A DNA stretch of 64,000 nt, taken from Combretum micranthum (taxonomy: Eukaryota > Streptophyta > Magnoliopsida > Myrtales > Combretaceae). The DNA lies in contig JAMXBD010002257.1 of NCBI GenBank assembly GCA_024138025.1, positions 124,001 to 188,000 on the forward strand, in the 5' to 3' direction. Of this stretch, positions 44,870-54,600 are shown piece after piece. The notes beneath the pieces are model-generated. The model saw only the letters and a program-made list of their open reading frames with translations, did not search any database and was not told the DNA's origin. Each line of letters begins with the position of its first letter. The stretch's first letter is position 1. Made by a program: the position numbers and the translations under genes.

Positions 44870-46443
44870 GTAATTATTCCCTTCAACTTTGCTAGCTAAA
44901 AGATTTTCCTTATTTGATTGCTGTCCTCATCCCTTTTCAACTTTGAACTATTTCAACCTGAAAAAGTACTATTCTCCCCTCTTCAAAATATCAAAATCCA
45001 CATCAGAAAATATAATCTGAATATACGAATGTCTTTGATCTAAACGTATACGTTATTTTTTTTTTATCTTATATGTATAACAAGTGCAATTTGTTCTCAC
45101 CATATGAAAGTAGCCGATGACATTCTATTTTATTGATTTATTTTTATTTATCAATATTATTATTATTATTATTTTGTATTTCTTGCATTGTAGAACTGAA
45201 GAAGCCGAAGTTGTCCTGGACATTGTTGATGAGGTCTCCCGTAGATTATTACCATTTCCAATGGCAGCCGTGAAAGAGATCCACGACGTGTTCCTGTCCT
45301 TCCATGGAAAAGATACGCGTAATAACTTCACCATCTCCCTCTACCGTGCTCTCAAAAAAGCCAACATAAATACATTCATAGATTTCAATATACCCAGAGG
45401 AGAATATATCTCTTGTTCCCTTAACCAGGCTATCAAAACCTCTAAGATCGCCATCATTGTCTTTTCTCCTAACTTTCTTGACTCCAGTTGGTGTCTGGAT
45501 GAGGTGGTTGAGATCCTGAAGTGTAAGCATTCTAGAGGACAGCCGATAATTCCTGTTTTCTTCCACGTGGATTCCTTGGATTTCCAGGATCAGACAGAAG
45601 ACCTTCAGCTCAGATTCACAGAGTTGGAGAAGAAATTCAGGGATGATCGTCACAAGGTCGAGAGGTGGAAATCGGCCGTACGAGAAGCAGCCAACATAGT
45701 CGGATGGCATATTAAGGAGGATAGCGGGTACGTAATTATTCCCTTCATCTTTGCTAGCTAAAAGATTTTCCTTATTTGGTTGCTATCCTCATCTTTTCAC
45801 CTGGGATTTTAACTTTAATGGACTACTATGGTATGTCCCTCATTAGTAACTTTCTAATTGATGGGAATAGAAGATTTAGGGTTTTCAGATTTCTAATCTG
45901 AAAAGCCACATGGCAAAAAAAATAATAATAATAATAAAATAAAAAACTGAAAAAGTGCAATTTTTTACTCTTTCAAAATTATAAAATCAGTGGGAATGGT
46001 AGATTATAGGCTTCCTAATTCTAAGTTTTAGGGTTTTGATTTCATAAGATTTGCAATTAAGTTGAAAAGTTATTGTTCATTATTCTAATTAATTTCTAAA
46101 TTTTGATCCTAATTAATTGAAATTAAAGATTTAGGGTTTTGAAATAATTCAAGCTGAAAAAAGTACTATTCTCCCCGGCCTCTTTCAATATATCAAAATC
46201 CATATCAGTAAATAAATGCTGAAATTTTATCTGATTTCGTCATGTGTATTATTGTCTAAACAAGTGCATTTGGTCTCATCATGTGAAAATAGCTCATGAC
46301 TTTCTATTTTATTGTTTTACTTTTTTATTTATTTGTTTACTTATTTTATTATTTTGTATTTCTTGCATTGTAGAACTGAAGCCGAAGTTGTCCAGAAAGT
46401 CGTTGATGATGTGTCCAGAAAATTGTTCAAGAGCAAACTATAA
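44397..46443 (+). CDS. TIR-linker-TIR-linker gene model, 3 exons, 358 codons, no NB-ARC
   Basis: Exons are 44397-44869, 45194-45727 and 46374-46443. Both introns are phase 2, with donors GTAATT and GTACGT and acceptors in the same TTGCATTGTAG. TIR1 (about residues 8-158) opens DVFFSFHGKDMR. TIR2 (about 188-335) opens DVFLSFHGKDTR. Each is followed by a linker of the kind that joins TIR to NB-ARC in TNL proteins (EEAEVVLDIVDEVSRRL, EAEVVQKVVDDVSRKL). TIR2 retains the catalytic glutamate in SSWCLDEVV (E261, GAG 45501-45503). TIR1 has glycine there (SDRCLDGVV, G82, GGG 44640-44642). TIR1 also carries two in-frame 3-nt insertions. A stop follows SRKLFKSKL. Behind it an NB-ARC-onset phrase ISIGSRVDSFL is still legible, so an NB-LRR part was probably lost. 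It could be a functional TIR-only protein or a decaying TNL. Confidence 0.75.
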
Positions 46444-46497
46444 GAGAGCAATATTGCTATAGAAATAAGCATAGGGTCGAGGGTGGATTCCTTTCTT
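44444..46497 (+). pseudogene. Possible reading of the locus as a truncated TNL
   Basis: This entry records the alternative. After the stop at 46441-46443 the same frame gives ESNIAIEISIGSRVDSFL to 46494, comparable to the VGIDSR-type start of plant NB-ARC domains. Sequence similarity to any R gene ends there, and the copia insertion lies 224 bp further on. The P-loop and LRR are absent. Confidence 0.45.
45194..45727 (+). CDS. Exon 2: linker plus TIR2 with intact catalytic Glu
   Basis: The exon begins A-ACT-GAA after TTGCATTGTAG, giving TEEAEVVLDIVDEVSRRLL. It then runs directly into MAAVKEIHDVFLSF, an old start codon now internal. TIR2 shows INTFIDFNIPRGEYIS, IAIIVFSPNFLDSSWCLDE, PVFFHVDSLDFQDQ and ERWKSAVREAANIVGWHI. 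It ends at GG before GTACGT. Confidence 0.8.
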
Positions 46498-46715
46498 TAA
46501 ACTTCCACTGTCCCATCATGGGATTACACTATCATTATTATTATAATTAAACTAATTATAAATAAAATAATATAAAAAAATTTAAGGAATTCCATGGTAG
46601 TTAAAATAGATATGAGTAGTTGAATGGTGTAATAGATATGAGTAGTTAAATGCCATGGACTATAGAATTTTCTTATATATATATCAATATTACTAAACGT
46701 TACTATTTTGTATTA
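46444..46715. other. Sequence between the TIR gene and the copia insertion
   Basis: After the NB-ARC-onset relic (to 46497) the sequence is AT-rich with no feature up to the AATGC target site at 46716-46720. Confidence 0.45.
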
Positions 46716-46720
46716 AATGC

Positions 46721-46954
46721 TGTGAACAAGTGAAATAATCCCTAGAAGAAATCAAGATGATGAAGTAATCATACCAGATGAAGCAGATGAAGCTGCGCTA
46801 AAACAGAGAACAAAAAACAGAAAGAGAAAATATCTGAAACTGTTATGTATATCATTATGCAGGGTTGTACTGTACAAGATATATATACTGTACTAAGAAA
46901 TCACGTGATATCACGTGCAGACTAAAAACAAAAAATAAATTACATATCCTAACA
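46721..46954 (-). repeat. Left LTR (3' LTR) of the young copia element
   Basis: It begins TGTGAACAAG and ends ATATCCTAACA. It contains TATATATA at about 46880 and the palindrome ATCACGTGATATCACGTG around 46901-46918. Confidence 0.97.
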
Positions 46955-46962
46955 TCCCCCCC

Positions 46963-48627
46963 TCAAGTAGGACTTGATAAAAGTCCCAACTTGATACAAA
47001 TGTCATGTAAAGAAGAAATTCTAACAGGCTTTGTAAGAAAATCCGCAAGCTGATGAGAAGAAGAAATATGTACAAGAGAAAGAAATCCAGAAGTAATGTG
47101 ATCTCTTGTGAAGTGAACATCAACTTCGATATGTTTGGTCCGAGCATGAAAACACGGATTTTCAGCAATCTGTTTCGCTGAACGACTATCAGTAAACAAA
47201 GTCACAGGGAGAGAAGTTGAAACATGTAAATCCTGAAGCAAAAAAGAAAACCAAAGCAATTCTTTGGTTGTGGAAGCAATGCTGCGATATTCGGCTTCAG
47301 CAGACGAAGTAGACACAGTAACTTGTTTCTTGGTTTTCCATGAAATAAGAGAAGAACCAAGGAAAACAAGAAATCCTGATAATGATTTTCGATCAACACG
47401 TGATGCCCCCCAATCTGCATCAGAATATGCAGTTAAATTCAAAGACGAAGTATTGGAATAATGCAAACCTTGATCAATTGACCCTTTCAAATAACGAAGG
47501 GCATGATAAGCTGCCTTCAGATGTGAATCACGTGGAGAAGAAACAAATTGGCTAAGTTGTTGTACAGTGAAAGATAAATCTGGTCGTGTAATTGTCAGGT
47601 ATAATAACCGACCAACCAATCTGCGATATAAAGTAGGATCCTGCAACAAAGTTCCAGTTGTGTTATCAAGATGTATGTGTGATGGAAAAGGAACATCCAA
47701 AGGCTTGGCTGCTGTAAGACCTGCTTCAGTAAGAATATCAAGAGCAAATTTCCTTTGATTGATGTAGAAACCAGATGAAGAACGACAGATTTCAAGCCCC
47801 AAGAAAAAACGAATATCTCCCAAATCTTTAATGGTAAAAGCAGAATGCAAAGAAGATTTCAATCCAGCAATAGCAGTAAGATCATCTCCAGCAACTAAAA
47901 TGTCATCCACATAAACCAAAACAACCAAAAAACTTGAAGAAGTAATTTTGGTGAACAATGAATAATCATGTTTAGATTGAGAAAAACCCATCCCAAGTAA
48001 ATGCTTAGTAAGTTCTTTATTCCATTGCCTAGATGCTTGTTTAAGACCATATAAAGAACGAATAAGCTTGCACACTTTACCATGAGGCACATCAGAACCA
48101 TCAGGAGGTAACAAATAAATTTCCTCATCAAGAAACCCATGAAGAAAGGCATTATTAATGTCCAGTTGATGAACATACCATCCTCTAGTAGCAGCCAAAG
48201 CAAGAATGAGTCTAACAGTAGAAAGCTTTGCTACTGGAGCAAAAGTATAGGTGTAATCAATTCCCTCAATTTGATTATAACCCTTTGCAACTAACCTTGC
48301 TTTATACCTTTCAATAGTACCATCTGATTTATATTTCACTTTATAAACCCATTTACTACCAATGGCTGTTTTCCCAATAGGTAAATCTGTCACTTCCCAT
48401 GTATGATTGGATTCTAATGCTAAAAGTTCCTTTTGCATGGCATCAACCCAATTAGAATCACGTTTTGCTTCATGATATGAACTAGGTTCATGAACAGTAA
48501 ATACATTTGCTAATGAAACCATATAATCCTTTGAATAAGATTGAAAGGTGTGTGAAGAAAAAAGGGTATTTTGTGGTAGTAGGAACAGATAAAGAAACAG
48601 ATCCATCTGTATAAACCATATGGACAA
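46963..48627 (-). CDS. Copia reverse transcriptase and RNase H (554 codons)
   Basis: Genuine coding similarity begins at about residue 23 (FSSHTFQSYSKDY). The first ~20 residues are out of the family's frame. RT motifs are NWVDAMQKELLALESNHTWE, SKWVYKVKYKSDGTIERYKA, LDINNAFLHG (D156), LYGLKQASRQW and the active site LVYVDDILVAG (D241-D242 intact). RNase H follows with AYSDADWGAS, VSTSSAEAEYRSIA and HARTKHIEVDVHF. The stop lies just inside the purine tract by the 3' LTR. No internal stop or substitution of key residues was seen, so the enzyme part looks functional. Confidence 0.93.
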   Translation of the reverse strand: MSIWFIQMDLFLYLFLLPQNTLFSSHTFQSYSKDYMVSLANVFTVHEPSSYHEAKRDSNWVDAMQKELLALESNHTWEVTDLPIGKTAIGSKWVYKVKYKSDGTIERYKARLVAKGYNQIEGIDYTYTFAPVAKLSTVRLILALAATRGWYVHQLDINNAFLHGFLDEEIYLLPPDGSDVPHGKVCKLIRSLYGLKQASRQWNKELTKHLLGMGFSQSKHDYSLFTKITSSSFLVVLVYVDDILVAGDDLTAIAGLKSSLHSAFTIKDLGDIRFFLGLEICRSSSGFYINQRKFALDILTEAGLTAAKPLDVPFPSHIHLDNTTGTLLQDPTLYRRLVGRLLYLTITRPDLSFTVQQLSQFVSSPRDSHLKAAYHALRYLKGSIDQGLHYSNTSSLNLTAYSDADWGASRVDRKSLSGFLVFLGSSLISWKTKKQVTVSTSSAEAEYRSIASTTKELLWFSFLLQDLHVSTSLPVTLFTDSRSAKQIAENPCFHARTKHIEVDVHFTRDHITSGFLSLVHISSSHQLADFLTKPVRISSLHDICIKLGLLSSPT

Positions 48628-48633
48628 AGTCTT

Positions 48634-51321
48634 TTAGCCACTGTGGTGATCGACGAATTCTTGTAGAATGACGTAACTCATTGTGATCAGGAGAAAAAGG
48701 AACAGAAATAGAAAAGATGGACCAGAATCTGATGAACCAGAATCTGATAGACCAGAATAAGATGAACCAGAATTATATGGACCAGAATCTGAGGTATGTT
48801 GATCATAATAGTGTGACGAAGGAAAAAGAGATGAAGAAGAATTAGTGTTTGACGTTTCAGAACAAAAAGAACTATCAGATGGATGAAAAGGAAAAATATT
48901 TTCAAAAAATTTCACATCTCTACTAACAAAAACTTGTTTAGTGTCTAGATCATAGAGCTTATATCCTTTTTGACCAAAAGGATATCCAAGGAACACACAA
49001 CGTCTACTTCTTGGATCAAATTTATCTCTAGCATGAGGTAAAGTAGCAGCAAAACACAAACAACCAATGACTCTTAAATCATGATAATCGGGTTGTGTGT
49101 GGAATAGCATTTCAAAAGGAGATTTCCAGCCAAGAACTTTAAGAGGCATTTTATTAACCAAAAAAGTTGCTGCTAAAACACATTCTCCCCAAAAGAATTT
49201 AGGAAGATTAGCTTGAAATCTAATAGCTCTAGCAGTATCAAGAATATGTCTATGTTTTCTCTCCACAACTCCATTTTGTTGAGGAGTATAAATGATACTC
49301 CTTTGATGTATAATGCCAAGATCTCTGAATAAGGTTTGACAAGTGGTTGAAAGAAATTCCATACCATTGTCAGTTCGAACAGTTTTGGGAACAGTGTTGA
49401 AGTGATTTTTAAGGTAAGAAAGATATGTCTTAATAAAGTGTATGGTTTGGTGTTTATGTTTCATAAGAAATGTCCATGTACAGCGAGTATGATCATCAAC
49501 TATGGTTAGAAAAAATTTGTCACCAGAAATAGACGGTGTATTGAAAGGACCCCAAATATCCAAATGTATCAATTCAAAAGGAAAAGAAGCACTACAATGT
49601 CGAGAAATAAAAGGAGTCTTATGAAATTTAGCAAACATACAAGCATTACACTTGAAGTTGTGTTTATTACAATCTGAAATGTGTTTCAATTGAGACATAG
49701 AACTCAAAGAAATATGACCTAAACGTCTATGTAAAAGATTGTATTCAATCTGATCACAATCTTTATTGACATGTATAGTAGGACTAACATTACTAACAAA
49801 AGATCCAGCAGAGTTACAAGAATTATGATCACCTACAGAACTAAAAACTTGTAGAATATAAAGTCCAGATGTCATCTCTGCTTCAAGAATGGTCTGTTTA
49901 GTGTGTGGGTCCTGAAAAAGACATTTATTAGGATGAAAGACAATGGTCAAAGTATGAAATTTCAGTAACTTACTAACAGATAGTAAATTGAACTGAAATT
50001 CTGGTACTAAAAGAACAGAGGTAAGGGTAATGTGTGTGTTCAGTTTGATATCTCCAATAATATCAACTATTTTAACTCTTCCATCAGGCAAACGAATTTT
50101 CACAGGTGTTTTAAGAATTTTTTTATTAACAAGAAGTGATGAATTAGGAGTTATATGATCTGTAGCTCCTGTATCTATAATCCACTTACCAATATTCATA
50201 TCAACATGTGAAGCAAAATTAAGAGCATTACCTGCAAAATTCACCATGCTTTGAGTACCTCCTGTGCAATCTTTCATGGATAATGCCTTCAACACTTCTT
50301 GACAAACTCTTGAAACTAAATCTGAGTTATCCACAGATTGCGATGATCCTTCTACAAGATCATCCAAAGGATTGTCTAGTGATTCCACATGTGCAGCAAG
50401 ATGAGGAGCCTTCTTGATCGGTTTGTTTCCTTTAAACCACTCAGGATAACCAACTAATTCAAAACATCTATCTATTGTGTGACCAGATTTCTTACAATGA
50501 TTACAATAAAACTTCCCTTTCTTATCCTTTCTGTCACTTACAAAAGATTTTTGAATTCCTTTCACCATACATGCAGCATTAATCTGATCTGAATTTACCA
50601 TATGATCACTTAATTGTTTCTGTTTCTCAATCTGACAGACTATGTAATATGCTCTATTAACAGCAGGAATGGGATCCATAGACAAAATCTGACTCTTCAT
50701 TTGATCAAATACTTCATTCAATCCCATTAAAAATTGCATTAAATGATCTCTCTCTTCTAATTCTTGCCACTTCTGTTTCAGATTGCATCGACACTGCTCA
50801 AAAACTCCACAAACACAAGTTGGATGCTCACACAGAGTATGAAGTTCATCCCAAAGTCTCTTGAGTTTATTAAAGTATTCGGTAACAGAAGAACTTCCTT
50901 GTTTCATATTCGCAATATCTAACTTCAGTTGATATATCAATGGTGCATTACTCATTCCAAATCTCTCTACGAGATCTTTCCACAACTCTCTAGCAGAGGT
51001 AGCATACAAAAAAGCATCTGCTAAATCTTTTGACATAGTGTTTAAAAGCCAACACCTAATCAAGCAATCATTTCTAATCCATTTTTCAAACTCTACATCA
51101 TTATCTTGAGGTGGTAAATATCTACCATCAATAAACCCTAATTTTGCTTTCGCACCTAGGGCTAGACGAATAGAACGACTCCATCCATGAAAATTCTTTC
51201 CATCAAAAACTAAATTCGTAAGAAGCACACCTGGATTATCCGATCCAGAAATATAATAAGGATCGCCATATGTATTCTCAAAACCAGAGATCGTCGAATT
51301 CGACATATTCGATTCTAACAA
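48634..51321 (-). CDS. Copia Gag-protease-integrase (895 codons)
   Basis: It starts MLESNMSNSTISG at 51321. Gag has LVFDGKNFHGWSRSIRLAL and LWDELHTL. The CCHC knuckle CNHCKKSGHTIDRC is at residues 273-286. The protease WIIDTGATDHIT has DTG at 383-385. The GAG-pre-integrase finger has HRRLGH (531-536) and CNACMFAKFHKT. The integrase triad is D588 (LDIWGP), D651 (TDNG) and E687 (VVERKH), spaced as DD35E. After the integrase there is a serine-rich SGS/SDSG repeat. Then the frame slips: the family-like STRIRRSPQWLKDFV is readable one frame over. The ORF ends at a stop at 48634-48636, three codons from the next Met. Confidence 0.93.
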   Translation of the reverse strand: MLESNMSNSTISGFENTYGDPYYISGSDNPGVLLTNLVFDGKNFHGWSRSIRLALGAKAKLGFIDGRYLPPQDNDVEFEKWIRNDCLIRCWLLNTMSKDLADAFLYATSARELWKDLVERFGMSNAPLIYQLKLDIANMKQGSSSVTEYFNKLKRLWDELHTLCEHPTCVCGVFEQCRCNLKQKWQELEERDHLMQFLMGLNEVFDQMKSQILSMDPIPAVNRAYYIVCQIEKQKQLSDHMVNSDQINAACMVKGIQKSFVSDRKDKKGKFYCNHCKKSGHTIDRCFELVGYPEWFKGNKPIKKAPHLAAHVESLDNPLDDLVEGSSQSVDNSDLVSRVCQEVLKALSMKDCTGGTQSMVNFAGNALNFASHVDMNIGKWIIDTGATDHITPNSSLLVNKKILKTPVKIRLPDGRVKIVDIIGDIKLNTHITLTSVLLVPEFQFNLLSVSKLLKFHTLTIVFHPNKCLFQDPHTKQTILEAEMTSGLYILQVFSSVGDHNSCNSAGSFVSNVSPTIHVNKDCDQIEYNLLHRRLGHISLSSMSQLKHISDCNKHNFKCNACMFAKFHKTPFISRHCSASFPFELIHLDIWGPFNTPSISGDKFFLTIVDDHTRCTWTFLMKHKHQTIHFIKTYLSYLKNHFNTVPKTVRTDNGMEFLSTTCQTLFRDLGIIHQRSIIYTPQQNGVVERKHRHILDTARAIRFQANLPKFFWGECVLAATFLVNKMPLKVLGWKSPFEMLFHTQPDYHDLRVIGCLCFAATLPHARDKFDPRSRRCVFLGYPFGQKGYKLYDLDTKQVFVSRDVKFFENIFPFHPSDSSFCSETSNTNSSSSLFPSSHYYDQHTSDSGPYNSGSSYSGLSDSGSSDSGPSFLFLFLFLLITMSYVILQEFVDHHSG

Positions 51322-51381
51322 AGAATCACGAAATCTCTACAAGAAATCAAAGAAATGGAACAAGATTGTATGATCTAACCT

Positions 51382-51393
51382 GCTCTGATACCA
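51382..51393 (-). other. Primer-binding site of the young copia element
   Basis: The minus strand reads TGGTATCAGAGC directly after the LTR, full length and without mismatch. Confidence 0.95.
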
Positions 51394-51627
51394 TGTGAAC
51401 AAGTGAAATAATCCCTAGAAGAAATCAAGATGATGAAGTAATCATACCAGATGAAGCAGATGAAGCTGCGCTAAAACAGAGAACAAAAAACAGAAAGAGA
51501 AAATATCTGAAACTGTTATGTATATCATTATGCAGGGTTGTACTGTACAAGATATATATACTGTACTAAGAAATCACGTGATATCACGTGCAGACTAAAA
51601 ACAAAAAATAAATTACATATCCTAACA
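51394..51627 (-). repeat. Right LTR (5' LTR) of the young copia element
   Basis: 234 bp, identical to 46721-46954 in my reading. It is followed by AATGC. Confidence 0.97.
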
Positions 51628-51632
51628 AATGC

Positions 51633-54600
51633 ACTATCGATTGATTGTGAAAATTTCCCCAAAAGAGGACAGTAATGTTAGAACCCGACACATATTATGG
51701 TATAAAGCAGCAAATTTTATTTATTAAAAAAGAAAAAATAACGAGATGCATCAGTGACGATTATGTGAAAATTGACTTTCGATTTAAAACCATATATGAA
51801 AGTCTTGTCATGACTCTTTAGAGACTTCCTTGCAAAATAAAATCCGTTTTTTTTTTTTTAAATACAACACTAATATACCCAACACATCTTGTATGTACCT
51901 CAAATTTAAGATTATTGTATGTTTAGTCATGATTTAAAAAAAAATTGCACAAATACAACTTAGATGAAAAATATTAGATAATTAAAAACTTCAAGTTGCA
52001 TTTAACAGAATTTAATCTTCGACCTATGCAGCAAAATTTTATGAAAAGATAAGAAATTTTGTATTTTTGAGCTGTTTTTCTCTAACAACATTTATGGATT
52101 TTTGGACTGGGAAATATGGGGTATAAAATTATGTAGGAATCCTTAATATGACGCACTAATAAGTAACTCCTATTGGGTTTTGTTAAATTCTAAATAACAT
52201 GACGCAAATTTATAGATAAAGAATAACAGTTTAAACTATTTAATTAATATTATGCATACATGAATAAATCATAATGGTTACTCATCAGTCATCACAATTC
52301 CCTATAAATTGATTAGATAAAGAAAATAGAGAAAAGACTGAAAAAAGATTTTCATTCATGGACCATATTGACTAATATCTCAAAAGAACAAAAAATTGTC
52401 AAATTAAAAAAATAGAACTCAATGAACAACCAACAAAACATCCTAATAAATCCCGAATAAACTAAATTATATAACTCTTTAAAAAAATAGATTTCATGCA
52501 AATTAAAAAAATTAATAACAAATCTCTATAAGGTACGAACAAGTCTTCTGGCAGTAAATACACTGCTTTATAAAGTTATTTAAACGCATTTATTTAACTT
52601 CGACTCAATTGAGACCCTACTCAAAGGATAGTGGAGACCATCGCAATAAATTAACCACCCAATAGTCTTGTTCCTTATCTTGCAATTGTCATGTGCTTAT
52701 GATAGTAACAAAAAGTAAAATATATAAAATATTATTTTTAATAATAAAATAAATAAATAAATGCCAACTAACGGAGTTAGCAGCCACAAACTTAATTACA
52801 TTAATTCATATTTTTCCAGGTATTTAATTGGCAGCAATATATCATAATAACTAATGCATGGCTACTGCGGAGGATGTCCTACGAAATCAAGCGTCGTCAG
52901 ACCCGGTCCGGCCACAGTCTTGATCCATGTGGATTCAATCAGTAGAGTGGGTCTTATCTTTTAAGCGGGTTAGGCAAGTCCATGGGTCCAAGACAAATCT
53001 ACTAGGTGGACCTGTGGACCCGGCAACTCCATATGAGTCCACTCTTTAAATAATTAATTTTATTTAAATTATTAATATAAAGAAGATGAATTTGACCTGT
53101 CTCAACCCACCCTTGATACCCGGCGATCCACTAGTAGACCTATCCGATCCACTCCTCAGGACAGTTATGGATCTTCATTTTTTGATCCAAAACCCAAGAG
53201 ATGTCTAATTAGTACTATTATTGTATGGTTTTATTAAGTATAAAATTAAAGCTAAACTATGTTGGTAATTGATATGGTATGTATTCACGGTTTTGATAAC
53301 TTAAATTACGTTGTTATTGACACCCGCTGAAACCTGTCTTTCAACAATTAATGCTCCAAACTTTGAAATCAAACACCTCATCAGGTTTACGTATTATTAT
53401 TATTATTTCTTAAAATAAAAAGCTCAAGATGGTGGTACTTAGTTAATATAATTCTGAAGTTGCTCGTATTAAACCAATCATTCTAATAGTAAAATCTATG
53501 CGCTTTCATGTATTCTTCGTTTTTATATATCTAGGGTCCTCAGGATAATAACTAAGGAATTTTATATATTTCGAGCGTTTTTTTGTCAAAGGGAAGCTAG
53601 GCTTCGTAATTAATAGTGGCGATATGCATGTGTGTTGGATACTAACTGCTGTTCGTAATTAATGGGCTTCTCAATTAAAAGGGGGGATATGCATATGCTG
53701 GAAAATAACATATAATATTCCCTTCCGGCCACCAGCCCTGTGGAAAGATTGGGTTGTATATTCCAAAGGCGACCTTTGTTTCCTTCCACTTCAGCTTGGA
53801 TATGGGGTTTTGATAAAGCAGGAATGCAGGATGAGTCTAGAAAATGAAGGTTTGATCTATACCGCTCATCAAGGATTGTGTTCTGTGAACAACAGGTGGG
53901 GTTAGGATGGCCCATTGGATAAAGAAAGTGACAGGTCTCGTGGCACTTGGACTTTATTAGGTTAGTGGGAGTGTCAAATAATTAGCAGATCCTAATCATG
54001 AGCATATGCCACTCCACGTGTCGATCTTTCCTACGTTTGGAAATAGAAGGTGTCGGCCCATGTACGGTCCTAATTCCAGTTCACGTCAGCATCGTCATAT
54101 CTCCATCAGGAACCAACGTGGCGCCGCCCCCCCCAACCATTGTTACACTATTGTCCAAAGACAAGACTTATGGTGCATATGGTAAACTCAATCATCAAGC
54201 ATCCATGGTCAAAAAAGGAAATTGGGTTTGCAAGTTTCGTAGTCGTGCCTTGACTCCTATAATCTCCTCCCCCACATGATTTTGGTTTCGTCAGTAAAAT
54301 TATGCTGAAGTAAGCATTACTTTGACCATTAGGATTGAAGTCGCAAGTGCTTCATTTCAGAGCTCCAATGTCTTACAATATCTTCAGCCACCCGTTGTGC
54401 ATCCTGTGAAATTCCAAGCAATCCGTTCCTTGAAAAACCGATCTTATAAAGTCCATTCTCACCTTTCCAATGTCTGCAACAATTGTTTTCTGGGCAATTT
54501 TCGTCTCTATTTCTGTCCTAATGACATAAAAAAAAAATTAAATAGTTTAAAAAATATTCAGCTAAAGGGTTTCTTCATTTCAATAAAGACTAGCATGAAG

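Larger units (their letters stand above)
46721..51627 (-). mobile_element. Young Ty1/copia element with identical LTRs
   Basis: A 4,907-bp element. LTRs of 234 bp are identical in my base-by-base reading. Target duplications AATGC lie at 46716-46720 and 51628-51632. The tRNA-Met primer site is at 51382-51393 and a G-rich purine tract at 46955-46964. Gag, protease, integrase, RT and RNase H are present in copia order on the minus strand. A single long frame is disturbed only near 48,540-48,710, where two opposite one-base shifts enclose a stop. It is the most recent insertion in the window. Confidence 0.97.

Noticed and set aside
46963..51321. Plus-strand and alternative-frame ORFs inside the copia element
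   Set aside because: They are shadows of the long minus-strand polyprotein frames.
52880..53170. Possible hAT-like element with CCGGTCCGG and CCGGCGATCC words
   Set aside because: No convincing inverted ends or target duplication could be found.
53610..54279. Overlapping ORFs of 93-101 codons on both strands
   Set aside because: The area is less AT-rich, but no protein family, splice sites or leader could be recognised. It is listed only as intergenic.
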